A stretch of 64,000 bases of DNA, taken from Streptomyces dangxiongensis (GTDB taxonomy: Bacteria; Actinomycetota; Actinomycetes; Streptomycetales; Streptomycetaceae). Location: contig NZ_CP033073.1 in assembly GCF_003675325.1 (NCBI RefSeq), positions 7,130,001-7,194,000 of the forward strand. The letters run 5' to 3'. Below the pieces are notes generated by a model that was not told where the DNA came from, did not search any database, and saw only the letters and a program-made list of their open reading frames with translations. Shown here piece after piece: positions 11,274 to 19,610 of this stretch. Made by a program: the position numbers and the translations under genes. Position 1 is the first letter of the stretch, and each line of letters starts with the position of its first letter.

Positions 11274-11479
11274 CCGCACACCTCATTGAATAGCACCGGG
11301 GGGCCGCTTCGCCCCCACCGGCGGATCGCGCGCTGGGGGACCATCCGCCGTACGGGGAGTCGGTGACCTGCTCGACGCGGAATGTGTGCGGGCGCCCGCA
11401 CTGCTGCCCGGGTCGCTTCGGCCGGTCGTTGCCGCGAGTTCGGTGGCCGATCGGCCGCCGAACCGGTGCGTTACGCCGA

Positions 11480-11838
11480 GTGACTGCTCTCGGTGCCGGT
11501 CGGCAGGTGCGCTGCCGGCCGGCTCACCTGCCCGCGCGGCTCCGGCCGCCGTCGGAGCCGGCCGCCGATTGCTCCGGAGCCGTAGCCCTTGCCGCCCAGG
11601 ACATGGGTGAGCCGCACGCGGGGGCGTCACGGGCCGATGCGGGGCACCCGGATCGCCTCCGTCGCAGCGGTGAAGTGGGCGCAGCGGTCGTTGGTGTTGC
11701 CGCCGGTGAGTGTGAAGGCGAGTGGGCGGCCGTCGCTGTGGTCGTCGCTGCTCAGGCCGCCTGGGGAGCCCCGGGGCGAAGCCGGATCGACGGCGCGGCG
11801 TGCGGGCACCGTCGATCCGGAATACCAGCTCTGAGGGG
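11480..11838 (-). pseudogene. IS5-family transposase relic
   Basis: Reading the minus strand gives GGLSSDDHSDGRPLAFTLTG, then GGNTNDRCAHFT, EAIRVPRIGP, an in-frame TGA (complement of 11627-11629), and in the same frame RPRVRLTHVLGGKGYGSGAI. This is the core of an IS5-type DDE transposase (family pattern RPLAF.LTGGN.ND ... RVPR.GPGRPR ... V.GDKGYSS.AI) in which a Gly codon appears to have become a stop. The N-terminus and the C-terminal third are missing or unrecognisable, and no terminal inverted repeats were found. Confidence 0.6.
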
Positions 11839-11841
11839 TTG

Positions 11842-13827
11842 TCAGCTTCCGACGTGGATGCCGGGACGCTTTTCGGGGTCGGCCTCGTTGCTGCGGATGA
11901 TTTCGCGTGTGACCGGTGCGGTGTCGCCGCGGCCGAGCAGGAAGTAGCGGAACATGTGCCTCAGCGGGCTGCCTTCGGCCCAGGCGAAGTAGCAGTGCGG
12001 CCGTACTCCGGTGGCATCGCGCAGGGCGAGCAGGATCGCGGCGATGGCGTTCGGGGCAGCCGGTGCCTCGGCGCGCAGGATGCGGTAGGTGTCGACTTCG
12101 ACGCCGTGCACGGTGAGGGTCTCGCTGAAGTCGGACGGGTCGACTACGTCGATCTCCAGGAAGAGGATATCGGCCGGGCCGGGCACGGGGTTGGTGCCGC
12201 GCTGTTCGCGTTCCTTGGCGCTGTATTCGGCGCTGTCGCCGGCTTGACGCCGGTTGGCGATGATGTTGATGGCGTTGTCGTGGTCGAGAGTGTCGGTGAT
12301 GAACCGGCGGGCGGCCTCGTCGAAGACGATGCGGTCCGCGCGCAGCTCGGTGGTGCGCGAGACACGGGATATCAGCGACACGAGGATGATGCCGCCGATG
12401 AAGCAGGCGGAGATGGCGATGCCGTCGGGCTTGTCGACGATGTTGTACACCAGGGCGTAGAGAAGGATCAGGGTCAGCAGGCCGAACCCGGCCGCGGCCG
12501 GCCGCCGGCCGTGGCGTGCGGCGGCGATGGTGACGGCGAGGGCCCCCGAGACCATCATGGCCAGGATCCCGGTGGCATAGGCGCCGGCCTGGGCGTCGAC
12601 GTCGGCGTCGAACGCGATGGTGATGAGGACGCACAAGGCGGTGTAGACGAGGACGACGGGGCGTACCGCACGTCCCCATTCGGGGGCCATGCCGTAGTCG
12701 GGCAGGTACCGGGGCACGATGTTGATCAGCCCTGCCATGGCGGACGCGCCGGCGAACCACAGGATCAAGATGGTGCTGATGTCGTAGACCGTTCCGAACG
12801 CTTCCCCGACGCGTTCGTGGGCCAGCCAGGCCAGGGCCCGGCCGTTGGCGTCACCACCGGCCTCGAACTCCTTGTGCGGGATCAGCACGGTCGTCACGAA
12901 GCTTGAGGAGAGCAGGTAGACGCTCATGACGAGCGCGGCGGTGGAAAGGAGCCTGCGGGTGTTGCGGATCCGCGAGCGCAATTGCTGCTCGTCGTCGGCG
13001 CCGTCGGCGGAGATGAGCGGCATCATGCTCACCCCGGTCTCGAAGCCGGACAGTCCGAGGACCAGCAGCGGGAACGCCAGGAGTGCGGGAGTCATCAGGT
13101 CGCCGAAGCCGCCACCGCCCTCGACGAGCGCGTCCGTCCATGCCGAGAACGCCCCCGGCGTGGTGAACACGTCCACCAGGCCGACAGCGATGACTATCGC
13201 GTTGAGGGCCAGGAAGAGGGCCACCAACGGGATGGCCACGCTGACCGCTTCGCTGAACCCGAGCAGGAACACCCCTCCCAGGATCAGCAGGAGCGCCACG
13301 GTGAGAGCCACCTCGTGACCGTGCAGCGCGGCGGGGAAGAAGGGGTTCTGCATCACGTGGACGGAGGCGTCCGCGGTCGACAAGGTGATGGTGATGAGCC
13401 AGGACGTGGCCACGAAGCCGAGCAGGACCAGCACGAAGAGCTTGCCCCACCAGAACGGCAGCAGGTCCTCCAGCATCGCCACGGACCCGGCGCCGCGCGG
13501 GCTCGCCTTGGCCACCCGCCGGTACATCGGCAGCATTCCCAGCAGGGTCAGCGCCACGATCAACAGCGTCGCCAGGGGCGAGACCGCCCCGGCCGCGAGC
13601 GCGGCGATCGCCGGGACGTACGCCAGGCTGGAGAAATAGTCGACGCCGGTCAGGCACATCACTTTCCACCAGGCGTGCTGCTCGCTGTGACTCTCGCCCG
13701 CTGCCCGGCCGACCGGTTGCACGCGATGACGAAGCAGCCACCGGGCCACCCTGCTGCTCGGCTGCGGCAGCAGAGCGGGACTCTCCACCACTTCCGGCAC
13801 CGCTGACTTCTCATTGGCGTTCCGCAT
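11842..13827 (-). CDS. APC-superfamily permease with C-terminal cytoplasmic domain
   Basis: About 661 residues. A polar N-terminus is followed by about 12 hydrophobic segments, including [40 protein letters not shown] and [14 protein letters not shown]. This is the amino acid/polyamine/organocation fold. The last 180 residues, after [14 protein letters not shown], are soluble and carry no domain I can name. The substrate is unknown. The start at MRNANEK follows the expected short N-terminus; no strong ribosome-binding site is visible. The gene stands alone, with a transposase relic immediately downstream. Confidence 0.85.
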   Translation of the reverse strand: MRNANEKSAVPEVVESPALLPQPSSRVARWLLRHRVQPVGRAAGESHSEQHAWWKVMCLTGVDYFSSLAYVPAIAALAAGAVSPLATLLIVALTLLGMLPMYRRVAKASPRGAGSVAMLEDLLPFWWGKLFVLVLLGFVATSWLITITLSTADASVHVMQNPFFPAALHGHEVALTVALLLILGGVFLLGFSEAVSVAIPLVALFLALNAIVIAVGLVDVFTTPGAFSAWTDALVEGGGGFGDLMTPALLAFPLLVLGLSGFETGVSMMPLISADGADDEQQLRSRIRNTRRLLSTAALVMSVYLLSSSFVTTVLIPHKEFEAGGDANGRALAWLAHERVGEAFGTVYDISTILILWFAGASAMAGLINIVPRYLPDYGMAPEWGRAVRPVVLVYTALCVLITIAFDADVDAQAGAYATGILAMMVSGALAVTIAAARHGRRPAAAGFGLLTLILLYALVYNIVDKPDGIAISACFIGGIILVSLISRVSRTTELRADRIVFDEAARRFITDTLDHDNAINIIANRRQAGDSAEYSAKEREQRGTNPVPGPADILFLEIDVVDPSDFSETLTVHGVEVDTYRILRAEAPAAPNAIAAILLALRDATGVRPHCYFAWAEGSPLRHMFRYFLLGRGDTAPVTREIIRSNEADPEKRPGIHVGS

Positions 13828-14288
13828 GTCCCGCAACAACCTTCCTGCCTGCCCTACGGTCCGGCCACCACTGCGACGGCACGGACGACGATCACCGAGT
13901 ATGGGCCTTCCGGGTACTGCCACTGCCCACCGGGCCGGAACACATGCGGCTGCCCGCGTCTCCGCCCTGCTCGGCAACAGCGCGCGTGCCGCCGTCCGGT
14001 CGCTGCGGGCGGTCCGGACGCCTGGTGGGACTGGCCCGCGGAACACACACCGACCACGTGCGGACGCTGATGTCGGGCAGCACCGGGCCGGCGCGCAACC
14101 GCAGGCCCTCTTCCCGCCGCCAACGGGTCGGCGCCCGGGTGCGGGACCTCCTCGAACAAGGGGCGCAGTCGCGCTTCGGCCGCTTCCTGACCGAGCGCGA
14201 GATCGACGGCGGGCAAGCCCTACCCCATCCATCGCCCGGCCTGAACCCGGTGGTGGCGACGGAGGGGAGGGAGTGGGGTCATCGGTAC
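13828..14288. other. Intergenic region, nothing recognised
   Basis: About 460 bases upstream of the permease. Open frames exist on both strands, but none has a convincing start, codon bias and recognisable sequence together. Confidence 0.4.
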
Positions 14289-14486
14289 TCAGCCGAAGGC
14301 CGAGAAGGTGCCCCCTGCCTGTTCCAGGCGCTGCACGGGCGGCCGCAGACCGCTCCAGTCCAGTGCCTGCCGCGCTCGACGCTGCGCTTGCTCGGCCGCA
14401 CTGCGTGTCTCCGCCAGGACGTCGCCGCGTTCCGCGACCAAACGGCCGTAGATCGGCGGATGCTCAGATATCTCTCCAGCAGTCAT
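14289..14486 (-). CDS. Small conserved-type hypothetical protein (65 aa)
   Basis: 65 residues, hydrophilic and helical ([20 protein letters not shown], then [17 protein letters not shown]). The pattern P.Y..LV.ERGD...ETR resembles small Streptomyces proteins of unknown function that I know only by sequence. AGGTG lies just upstream of the ATG. The ATG overlaps by four bases (ATGA) the stop of the upstream small secreted-protein frame, suggesting translational coupling. Confidence 0.6.
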   Translation of the reverse strand: MTAGEISEHPPIYGRLVAERGDVLAETRSAAEQAQRRARQALDWSGLRPPVQRLEQAGGTFSAFG

Positions 14487-14732
14487 AGCACCTGATCATG
14501 CCTTGTCCGACCGAACCTTTTCGCCGCCGGCGGGTGAGTGACGGATCCGGGCGACATGGAGCCGGCCCGCCACCAGGCTCCACCGGAGTTGGATCGGATC
14601 ACGGACCTGTACGCAACGTCCGCCGGAGCCGCGGAGGCGGAAGAAGCAGTTGCCGTCGCGAGAGCGGCCGTTGCGATGACCAGACCGCAGGCAACGCGGA
14701 GTGCCGGAGGCGGCGATGGACAGTGAGCGCAC
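14483..14732 (-). pseudogene. Small secreted peptide gene with a one-base frameshift
   Basis: AAGGA lies eight bases before GTG (complement 14730-14732), starting VRSLSIAAS. The frame that continues is shifted by one base: RVACGLVIATAALATATA then SSASA|AP, a clear signal-peptide hydrophobic core and AxA cleavage site. The mature part would be about 45 residues and ends at the TGA at 14483-14485, overlapping the next start as ATGA. Removing one G from the CCGGC near 14715 restores a single gene. This may be a sequencing error or a recent mutation. Function unknown. Confidence 0.5.
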
Positions 14733-14908
14733 CGGGACTTCCTTCCTGTCCTGCCGGGGAAAACCCGGAGTGCCGGACATGCCTGTGCGGGATCCCTGCG
14801 CCCGGCCGGAGACATCGGCGCGTGCCCGGTGGTCGGATGCAGGGCGCAGAGGCTATGGAACGGCCCGTTGCCACAGCTCTTCCGTGGGGCTGTGTGGGCC
14901 GCCGGCGG
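14733..14908. other. Short intergenic region, nothing recognised
   Basis: Spacer between the secreted-peptide gene and the TetR stop codon. No hairpin or gene is supported. Confidence 0.3.
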
Positions 14909-15502
14909 TCATTCCCCGTGGGGGACTGGGGTCAGGGCTCTGGTGGCGAAGTGCCGCAGTTGGGCCCGCATCGCGTCCCGTGGCACGCTCTCTTGCCCGG
15001 CCAGGTGCTCGACGAGATCGGCTCGGGTGGCCGCGAGCAGGGCGTGGGCGGTGAAGTCGCTGTCGGCCATGCCGGGGATCTGATCGAGTACCGCTCGGAG
15101 CAGGCCGTGCCACCGCTCGTAGTGCTCTGCCTGGTACGGGCTGGCGCTCCCGCTCTCCTCCAGGGCCAGCGCGAGGCGGCGGTTGTCGAGCTTGAAACAC
15201 AGGACGGCGTCGAGCAGCGCGGGTACGCGCCGCTCCGGCGGGGTGGCGGGCCCCAGGGGCGGCGGGCCGGTCTCGACGGCCTCTCTGACCGGCTCGAGCC
15301 GCGCCTCGTACAGGGCGCGCAGCAGCCCGGTGCGATCGCCGAACGCGCGGAAGAGCGTGCCCTTGCCCACGCCGGCCGCCGCCGCGATGCCGGCCATGGT
15401 GACGTCCTCGGGACTGTCGCAGCGGGCGAAGAGGGCGTCGGCGGCCGCGAGCACGGCCTCCCGGTTGCGGACGGCGTCCTTGCGGGACTTGCGCTCGGCC
15501 AC
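14909..15502 (-). CDS. TetR-family transcriptional regulator
   Basis: 197 residues. The N-terminal TetR helix-turn-helix is visible: AVLAAADALFARC, then VTMAGIAAAAGVGKGTLFRA about residues 13-60. The C-terminal ligand-binding part is poorly conserved, as usual. GTG at 15500-15502 is chosen because GGAGGAA lies five to seven bases upstream; the earlier ATG at 15530-15532 sits inside the operator. Divergent from a SnoaL-like/NmrA-like gene pair with two near-palindromes between, so it probably represses both itself and that pair. Confidence 0.9.
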   Translation of the reverse strand: MAERKSRKDAVRNREAVLAAADALFARCDSPEDVTMAGIAAAAGVGKGTLFRAFGDRTGLLRALYEARLEPVREAVETGPPPLGPATPPERRVPALLDAVLCFKLDNRRLALALEESGSASPYQAEHYERWHGLLRAVLDQIPGMADSDFTAHALLAATRADLVEHLAGQESVPRDAMRAQLRHFATRALTPVPHGE

Positions 15503-15519
15503 GCGGTTCCTCCTGTTTG

Positions 15520-15565
15520 CAAAGCGGACCATGGGTCCGTATCGTCAAAGCGGACCCGAGGTCCA
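15520..15565. promoter_or_regulatory. Twin TetR-type operators
   Basis: The 11-mer CAAAGCGGACC occurs at 15520 and 15546, a period of 26 bases. Each copy is the left half of an inverted repeat: GGACC-ATG-GGTCC (15526-15538) and GGACC-CGA-GGTCC (15552-15564). They lie between the divergent TetR and SnoaL-like genes, and the second is 25 bases from the SnoaL start. Confidence 0.7.
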
Positions 15566-15589
15566 CATTTTACGAGATGGAGGACACCC

Positions 15590-16015
15590 ATGTCCGTACC
15601 GACTCCTCCGGCGGATCTCTATCGCCACAGCCTGCGGCTGCTGCTGGCCAAGGACATCGCCGGCTGGATCGACCTGTGGGCCGAGGACGGCGTCATGGAG
15701 TTCCCCTTCGCCCCCGAGGGCCGGCCCGGGCGGCTGGAGGGCAGGGAGGCCATCGCCGCCTACATGCGCCCCTACCCCGACCACATCGACCTGCACGACT
15801 TCCCCGGCCTGCGGATCCACCGGACCACCGATCCGGAGACCATCGTGGTCGAGATGCGCGGCGTCGGCCGCCTGCTGCAGACCGACAAGCCCTTCGAGAT
15901 GACCTACATCGCCGTCGTCGCCGTCCGGGACGGGCGCATCACCTCCTACCGCGATTACTGGAACCCCCTCGCCGTCCTGCAACCCGGCACCGACTTCACC
16001 GGGAGCAACCGATGA
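15590..16015 (+). CDS. SnoaL-like (NTF2-fold) protein
   Basis: 141 residues. The pattern LYRHSLRLLLAKDIAGWIDL, WAEDGVMEFPFAP and ITSYRDYWNP is typical of the SnoaL_2/NTF2 cone fold used by small isomerases, cyclases and binding proteins. GGAGGA lies seven bases before the ATG. The next gene starts in its stop codon (ATGA). Regulated, by inference, by the divergent TetR protein. The substrate cannot be read from sequence; pairing with an NmrA-like oxidoreductase suggests detoxification or redox-linked small-molecule handling. Confidence 0.85.
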   Translation: MSVPTPPADLYRHSLRLLLAKDIAGWIDLWAEDGVMEFPFAPEGRPGRLEGREAIAAYMRPYPDHIDLHDFPGLRIHRTTDPETIVVEMRGVGRLLQTDKPFEMTYIAVVAVRDGRITSYRDYWNPLAVLQPGTDFTGSNR

Positions 16016-16860
16016 CCGCCACCGGCACCACTCTCGTCATCGGCGCCACCGGCACCACCGGCAGCCGCGTCACCGCGCTGCTGACGGCTGCCGGTCACCA
16101 CGTCAAGGCCGCCAGCCGTCACGCCACCCCGGTGCCGGGCGCCGAACCGGTCCACTTCGACTGGCGCCGCCCCGACACCCACGCCGCCGCGCTCGACGGT
16201 GTCGACCGCGTCTACCTCGTACCGCCCCCGGGAGACCCCGATCCCGCGGCGATCATGCTGCCGTTCCTCCGGCGGGCCAGGACCGCGGGGGTGAGGCGCG
16301 CGGTGCTCCTCAGCTCCTCGGCCGTCCCCGAGGGCGGCCCGGCGGTAGGAGCGGTGCACCGGGCCCTGCCCGCGCTGTTCGACCAGTGGGCGGTGCTGCG
16401 GCCCTCCTGGTTCCTGCAGAACTTCACCGGCACCCACCCGCACGCGGTGAGCATGCGCGAAGAGGGCGTCGTCCGGACCGCGACCGGGAGCGGCCGGGTC
16501 GGCTTCATCGACGCCGGGGACATCGCGGCCGTCGCCGTCCACGCCCTGACCGACGCCCGCGCCCCCGACACCGACCTCGTGCTGACCGGACCGGAGGCGC
16601 TCGGCTACGACAGCATCGCCGCGATCATCACCGAGACCACCGGCCGACCCGTGGTCCACCAACGGCTGTCGTACGAGGAGATGTGTGATCGCCTCACGGG
16701 ACTGATGCCACCGGAGTTCGCCACCATGCTTGCCGGCATGGACCGTGCCATCGCCGAGGGGGCGGAGGACCGCGTCACCGACACCGTCCAGCGCATCACC
16801 GGGCGTCCCCCGCGGACCTTCCGCGCCTTCCTGGCAGCGGAGATGGGATGCAACAGTTGA
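16012..16860 (+). CDS. NmrA-like NAD(P)-binding oxidoreductase
   Basis: 282 residues. The N-terminal dinucleotide motif is TLVIGATGTTGSRV (about 7-20); then DGVDRVYLVPPPG, and a middle motif LRPSWFLQNF followed by GFIDAGDIAAVAVHAL. This is the atypical short-chain dehydrogenase group that includes NmrA and quinone reductase QorB; the ergot-alkaloid AgnoIV-type proteins are similar. No classical YxxxK was found, which is normal for the group. Overlaps the SnoaL-like gene by four bases, so they form one operon. Confidence 0.88.
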   Translation: MTATGTTLVIGATGTTGSRVTALLTAAGHHVKAASRHATPVPGAEPVHFDWRRPDTHAAALDGVDRVYLVPPPGDPDPAAIMLPFLRRARTAGVRRAVLLSSSAVPEGGPAVGAVHRALPALFDQWAVLRPSWFLQNFTGTHPHAVSMREEGVVRTATGSGRVGFIDAGDIAAVAVHALTDARAPDTDLVLTGPEALGYDSIAAIITETTGRPVVHQRLSYEEMCDRLTGLMPPEFATMLAGMDRAIAEGAEDRVTDTVQRITGRPPRTFRAFLAAEMGCNS

Positions 16861-16892
16861 TGTCCGGGAACTCCTGACGGGATGCGCTGAGC

Positions 16893-17020
16893 GTGCTTGG
16901 GCGCCATGATTCCGGTGAGCTCGACGCCGAGGTCGTCATCGCGAGCACCTTCTGCAACGGTCGACTCGGCCTCTGCCTGGTGCGCCGAGACCTTGAGGAC
17001 TGGGCGAACGCTCCGGAGTT
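16893..17020 (+). pseudogene. Possible DUF5959-like gene remnant
   Basis: A short stretch reads SGELDAEVVIASTFCNGRLG then LCLVRRDLEDWANAPE, resembling a small Streptomyces family in which an acidic linker is followed by F.NGRL.LCL...DLD.W. The similarity breaks off after about 42 residues and neither a normal start nor the C-terminus is present. Confidence 0.35.
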
Positions 17021-17400
17021 CAACACCCAGTTCCCGGTTCCCCTGATCACGGTGCAGGGCGTCCAGGGCGGCCCCGCTGTCCTTGCCGATCGGCCGGTAC
17101 GGTTCCCACCCGCAGCGCCTGCGCGAACAGTCGCGCCGGCGCGGCACGCTCGGCTCAGACCGGCCGGGCTCGGGCGCTCGCGCGGGCCGGTCGGAGGGGA
17201 GGGCGGACCAGGCCGCGAACCGCGAGAAGCGCGGCAGCACCGGCGGACGGCCCATTCTTCTCCCCCGCGGCGAAGCCCGGCTGCCCGGATGCCCCGACGG
17301 CGGCCCGGGCGAGTTCCCGCCGTCTGGGCGCGCACGCTGCCCGCCCGACCGGCACTCGGCGGTGCACCGGACGGTACGGCGCCGGTGTGCCGGTGAGCGC
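17021..17400. other. Intergenic region, nothing recognised
   Basis: GC-rich spacer downstream of both the NmrA-like gene and the convergent WhiB-like gene. Overlapping open frames on both strands show only arginine/proline-rich shadow translations. Confidence 0.35.
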
Positions 17401-17646
17401 TCAGCCGTCGGCCTCGCTCCGCCGTGCCCGCAGCGCACGCCGCTGCTTCGCGGTGAGGCCGCCCCAGACGCCGTCGTCCTCTCGGTGCCGTAGTGCCCAG
17501 GCGCGGCACTCGCGCACCACCACACACCTGAAGCAGCAGATCTGCCTGGCCTGCTCGATCTGCGCGAGAGACGCGCCTTCCTCACTGATCGGGAAGAACA
17601 GCTCGGGATCCTCGCCCCGACAGGCCGCCCATGTATGCCAATCCAC
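17401..17646 (-). CDS. WhiB-like iron-sulfur transcription factor
   Basis: 81 residues. All Wbl hallmarks are present: WAACRGEDPELFFP with the first Cys, CCFRCVVVREC giving the C-x2-C-x5-C cluster ligands, the turn GVWGGLT, and a basic C-terminus KQRRALRARRSE for DNA contact. A 4Fe-4S cluster and binding to the principal sigma factor are expected from the family. The start GTG at 17644-17646 (VDWHTW) is chosen because GGAGG lies five bases upstream. A divergent small gene lies upstream. It is not clearly one of the classical named Wbl proteins. Confidence 0.93.
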   Translation of the reverse strand: MDWHTWAACRGEDPELFFPISEEGASLAQIEQARQICCFRCVVVRECRAWALRHREDDGVWGGLTAKQRRALRARRSEADG

Positions 17647-17746
17647 AGTGCCCTCCACCTGGTCGGACGCACGGTCGTGCGGTCCGGAGCCCACGGGCAG
17701 CCGGGACCGCACGGCGTGTGCAACACGTCGCAGACCCGGCAGAGTG

Positions 17747-17775
17747 CTGACCAAAATATGCCAGTCCGGTAGGAT
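17747..17775 (+). promoter_or_regulatory. Vegetative-type promoter
   Basis: CTGACC at 17747-17752 and TAGGAT at 17770-17775 with a 17-base spacer, close to the HrdB consensus. It would start transcription near 17782, just ahead of a 58-codon frame at 17800. Confidence 0.5.
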
Positions 17776-17799
17776 TTTTCCAGACCGGGAGCCAAGAGA

Positions 17800-17976
17800 A
17801 TGCCCCTTTTCGCGGGGCGAGTGAGCGTGGCCTCGGCACAGGTGCCCTGGGTGCTTGACTCCAGCGATCCGGGCACGCGGGACGCGGAACGGACCCTGGT
17901 GGACCCGAGTGAGGACGGTGCCGTGATGACCCCATTCGAACGCGCATGCCGGACCATGGTGCGGACCCCGCCGTGA
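17800..17976 (+). CDS. Small hypothetical protein (58 aa)
   Basis: ATG at 17800, TGA at 17974-17976. The sequence includes VPWVLDSSDPGTRDAERT and MTPFERACRTMVRTPP, with Streptomyces-like codon use throughout. A good promoter lies 25 bases upstream, but the ribosome-binding site is weak (AAGAGA). No known domain. It is divergent from the WhiB-like gene and followed 57 bases later by another small conserved gene. It could be a genuine small protein or the tail of a decayed gene. Confidence 0.4.
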   Translation: MPLFAGRVSVASAQVPWVLDSSDPGTRDAERTLVDPSEDGAVMTPFERACRTMVRTPP

Positions 17977-18033
17977 GGCGGATCCGGCCCGGTGCCGACC
18001 AGCCGGCCGCCTGACCGCCGGCCCCCGCACGCC

Positions 18034-18342
18034 ATGGCTCGCACGAGGCAGTACGCCGTCGCCGCCTCGGGACAGTGGACCGACGAGGAGGAGGGGCGCC
18101 GTCGGCTGCCCGCCGGCGAGGTCCACGCCTGGGAACCGGGCCGGAACCAGACGGTCTGCGGTCTGTCTCTCAGCCGCTCCGAGCTGACCCGCTTCCCGCA
18201 CATCACCTGGGTCGACACGTTCCCGGAGTCCGGTGGCGCGGCGGACCGGGTGAAGCGCGTCTGCCCGCGGTGCGCCTCCGTCGCCGGACGCCGCGGCAGC
18301 GACGCACGCCCACGGTGGCACCGCACCAACCCCCGGCCCTGA
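18034..18342 (+). CDS. Small Cys/His-containing hypothetical protein (102 aa)
   Basis: 102 residues from ATG 18034 (MARTRQYAVAASG). The core VHAWEPGRNQTVCGLSLSRS and FPHITWVDTFPESGG, then VKRVCPRCASVAG, has one Cys near TVCG and a CPRC pair, suggesting a small zinc-binding fold. I recognise this as a recurring Streptomyces small-protein pattern but know no function. No operon partner is evident. Confidence 0.7.
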   Translation: MARTRQYAVAASGQWTDEEEGRRRLPAGEVHAWEPGRNQTVCGLSLSRSELTRFPHITWVDTFPESGGAADRVKRVCPRCASVAGRRGSDARPRWHRTNPRP

Positions 18343-18875
18343 GCCCAGCGCCGTCCGTACCACCGACGAGTCGGCGGGCGTGCGGCCAGCGAGTCGTGCG
18401 CTCCGTCGCCCGCCCGTAGCGTCAGGAGCCCCGGCACCCTTCGGGCCGCGACGAGGCGGGAAGGGTAGCCCCAGGGAGCGAGGCCACCTGCTCGGCGGGG
18501 GAGTGGTCCGACATCTCCCGCGGTCCTTGCCCCGCCGACCCCCGCGTGGGCCGCCGCGCACCGCGACAACCGGCCGCCCGCCGTCGACGTCGCCGCTGAC
18601 CGTCGGCTCGCCGCCAGGGTGTTCCGCCGTACCGGCATGTCCCCATGGAACGCCGCCCCGTGCCTGCATGAGCTGGAGAAGTAGGCGGCGAGGGGGCGTG
18701 GCATCCGCGTACGGCCCGCACCACGAGAATGGCGTTCAGCACGCTGATCCCCGCGCACACCACATGCTGATCCCCGTGGAGCCGCTGCCGGCCGAGGCAC
18801 CGGACGATGCGACGGCAGGGCCGCTCGGCCGGACCCGCCGCACGAAGGCACTCCCCGGTGCGAAATACTTTCCCG
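18343..18875. other. Intergenic region, nothing recognised
   Basis: About 530 bases. Open frames on both strands are proline/arginine-rich and have no start signals. It should hold the promoter of the following acetyltransferase. Confidence 0.4.
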
Positions 18876-19364
18876 ATGAGTTCACGCACTTCCCCGGTCA
18901 GCCTGCCGATCACGATACGGAGGGCCGTCGCGCGGGATGCCAAACGGCTCACGCGGCTGGTGCGTGGCTCAAGCGCCTACGAGGGCAAGTACGCAGCAGC
19001 AGTCGCCGGCTACCGGGTCGGTCCTGATTACATCGAGGCCCACCGCGCCTTCGTAGCCGTCGGCGCCGACGAGCATGGAGGCCGGGTCCTCGGGTTCTAC
19101 TCGCTCATCCTCGCCCCACCGGAGCTCGACCTGCTGTTCGTCGCCGACGAAGCGCAACGACGCGGTATTGGACGGCTGCTCGTCGCGCACATGCAGTCCG
19201 AGGCCCGTGCCGCCGGGCTCGACCGTGTCAGGGTCGTCTCGCACCTTCCCGCCGAGGACTTCTACCACAGCGTCGGTGCGGTGCGTACCGGGACCGCGTT
19301 CGCGAACCCGCCCGCCGTGCCGTGGGACCGTCCCGAATTCGAGTTCCGCATCACTCCCGAATGA
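18876..19364 (+). CDS. GNAT-family N-acetyltransferase
   Basis: 162 residues. The GNAT fold is visible: ITIRRAVARDAKRLTRLVRG at the N-terminus, LDLLFVADEAQRRGIGRLLV (motif A, acetyl-CoA pyrophosphate loop Q-R-R-G-I-G) about 90-110, and the C-terminal FYHSVGAVRTG. Acceptor unknown. ATG 18876 gives a normal N-terminus; no clear ribosome-binding site. It stands alone. Confidence 0.88.
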   Translation: MSSRTSPVSLPITIRRAVARDAKRLTRLVRGSSAYEGKYAAAVAGYRVGPDYIEAHRAFVAVGADEHGGRVLGFYSLILAPPELDLLFVADEAQRRGIGRLLVAHMQSEARAAGLDRVRVVSHLPAEDFYHSVGAVRTGTAFANPPAVPWDRPEFEFRITPE

Positions 19365-19575
19365 CGCGGTGTGCCGGTTCGCGAGGCACCGGCTTCGCCG
19401 ACACGGCGGCCGGCCTGTTTCCTCGGTCCGCCGAGGGCTCTTGACGACTGCGGCGGGCAGTTCGCCGGTGAGGATCAGCTCCCCTCTGCGCGACACACGC
19501 CCCCCGGTCGGTGGCGCGACCGGTGGCCCGGTGGGTGAACGGGGTGAGCCGCGTCGCATCCGAGTGGGCGAGGGT

Positions 19576-19599
19576 TGCTATGCAACGAGTTGCATAGCA
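19576..19599. promoter_or_regulatory. Perfect palindromic operator before PadR gene
   Basis: Arms TGCTATGCAAC and GTTGCATAGCA, 11 bases each, separated by GA: a perfect inverted repeat. It ends 11 bases before the ATG of the PadR-family gene, so a bound repressor would block its own expression. PadR proteins are known to use ATGxxx...xxxCAT-type dyads. Confidence 0.8.
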
Positions 19600-19610
19600 G
19601 GATCGGGGTC

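Noticed and set aside
10712..11293. 193-codon plus-strand frame across the low-GC region
   Set aside because: Begins inside the direct repeats, lacks codon bias in its first half and has no ribosome-binding site.
13814..14495. Plus-strand frames upstream of the permease as possible genes
   Set aside because: No domain, inconsistent codon bias, and the 3' part is antisense to the better-supported 65-aa gene.
15530..15532. Upstream ATG as start of the TetR gene
   Set aside because: Lies inside the palindromic operator; the downstream GTG has a strong GGAGGAA site.
16605..18851. 748-codon minus-strand open frame spanning NmrA-like, Wbl and small-gene region
   Set aside because: It crosses three better-supported genes and has no recognisable domain.
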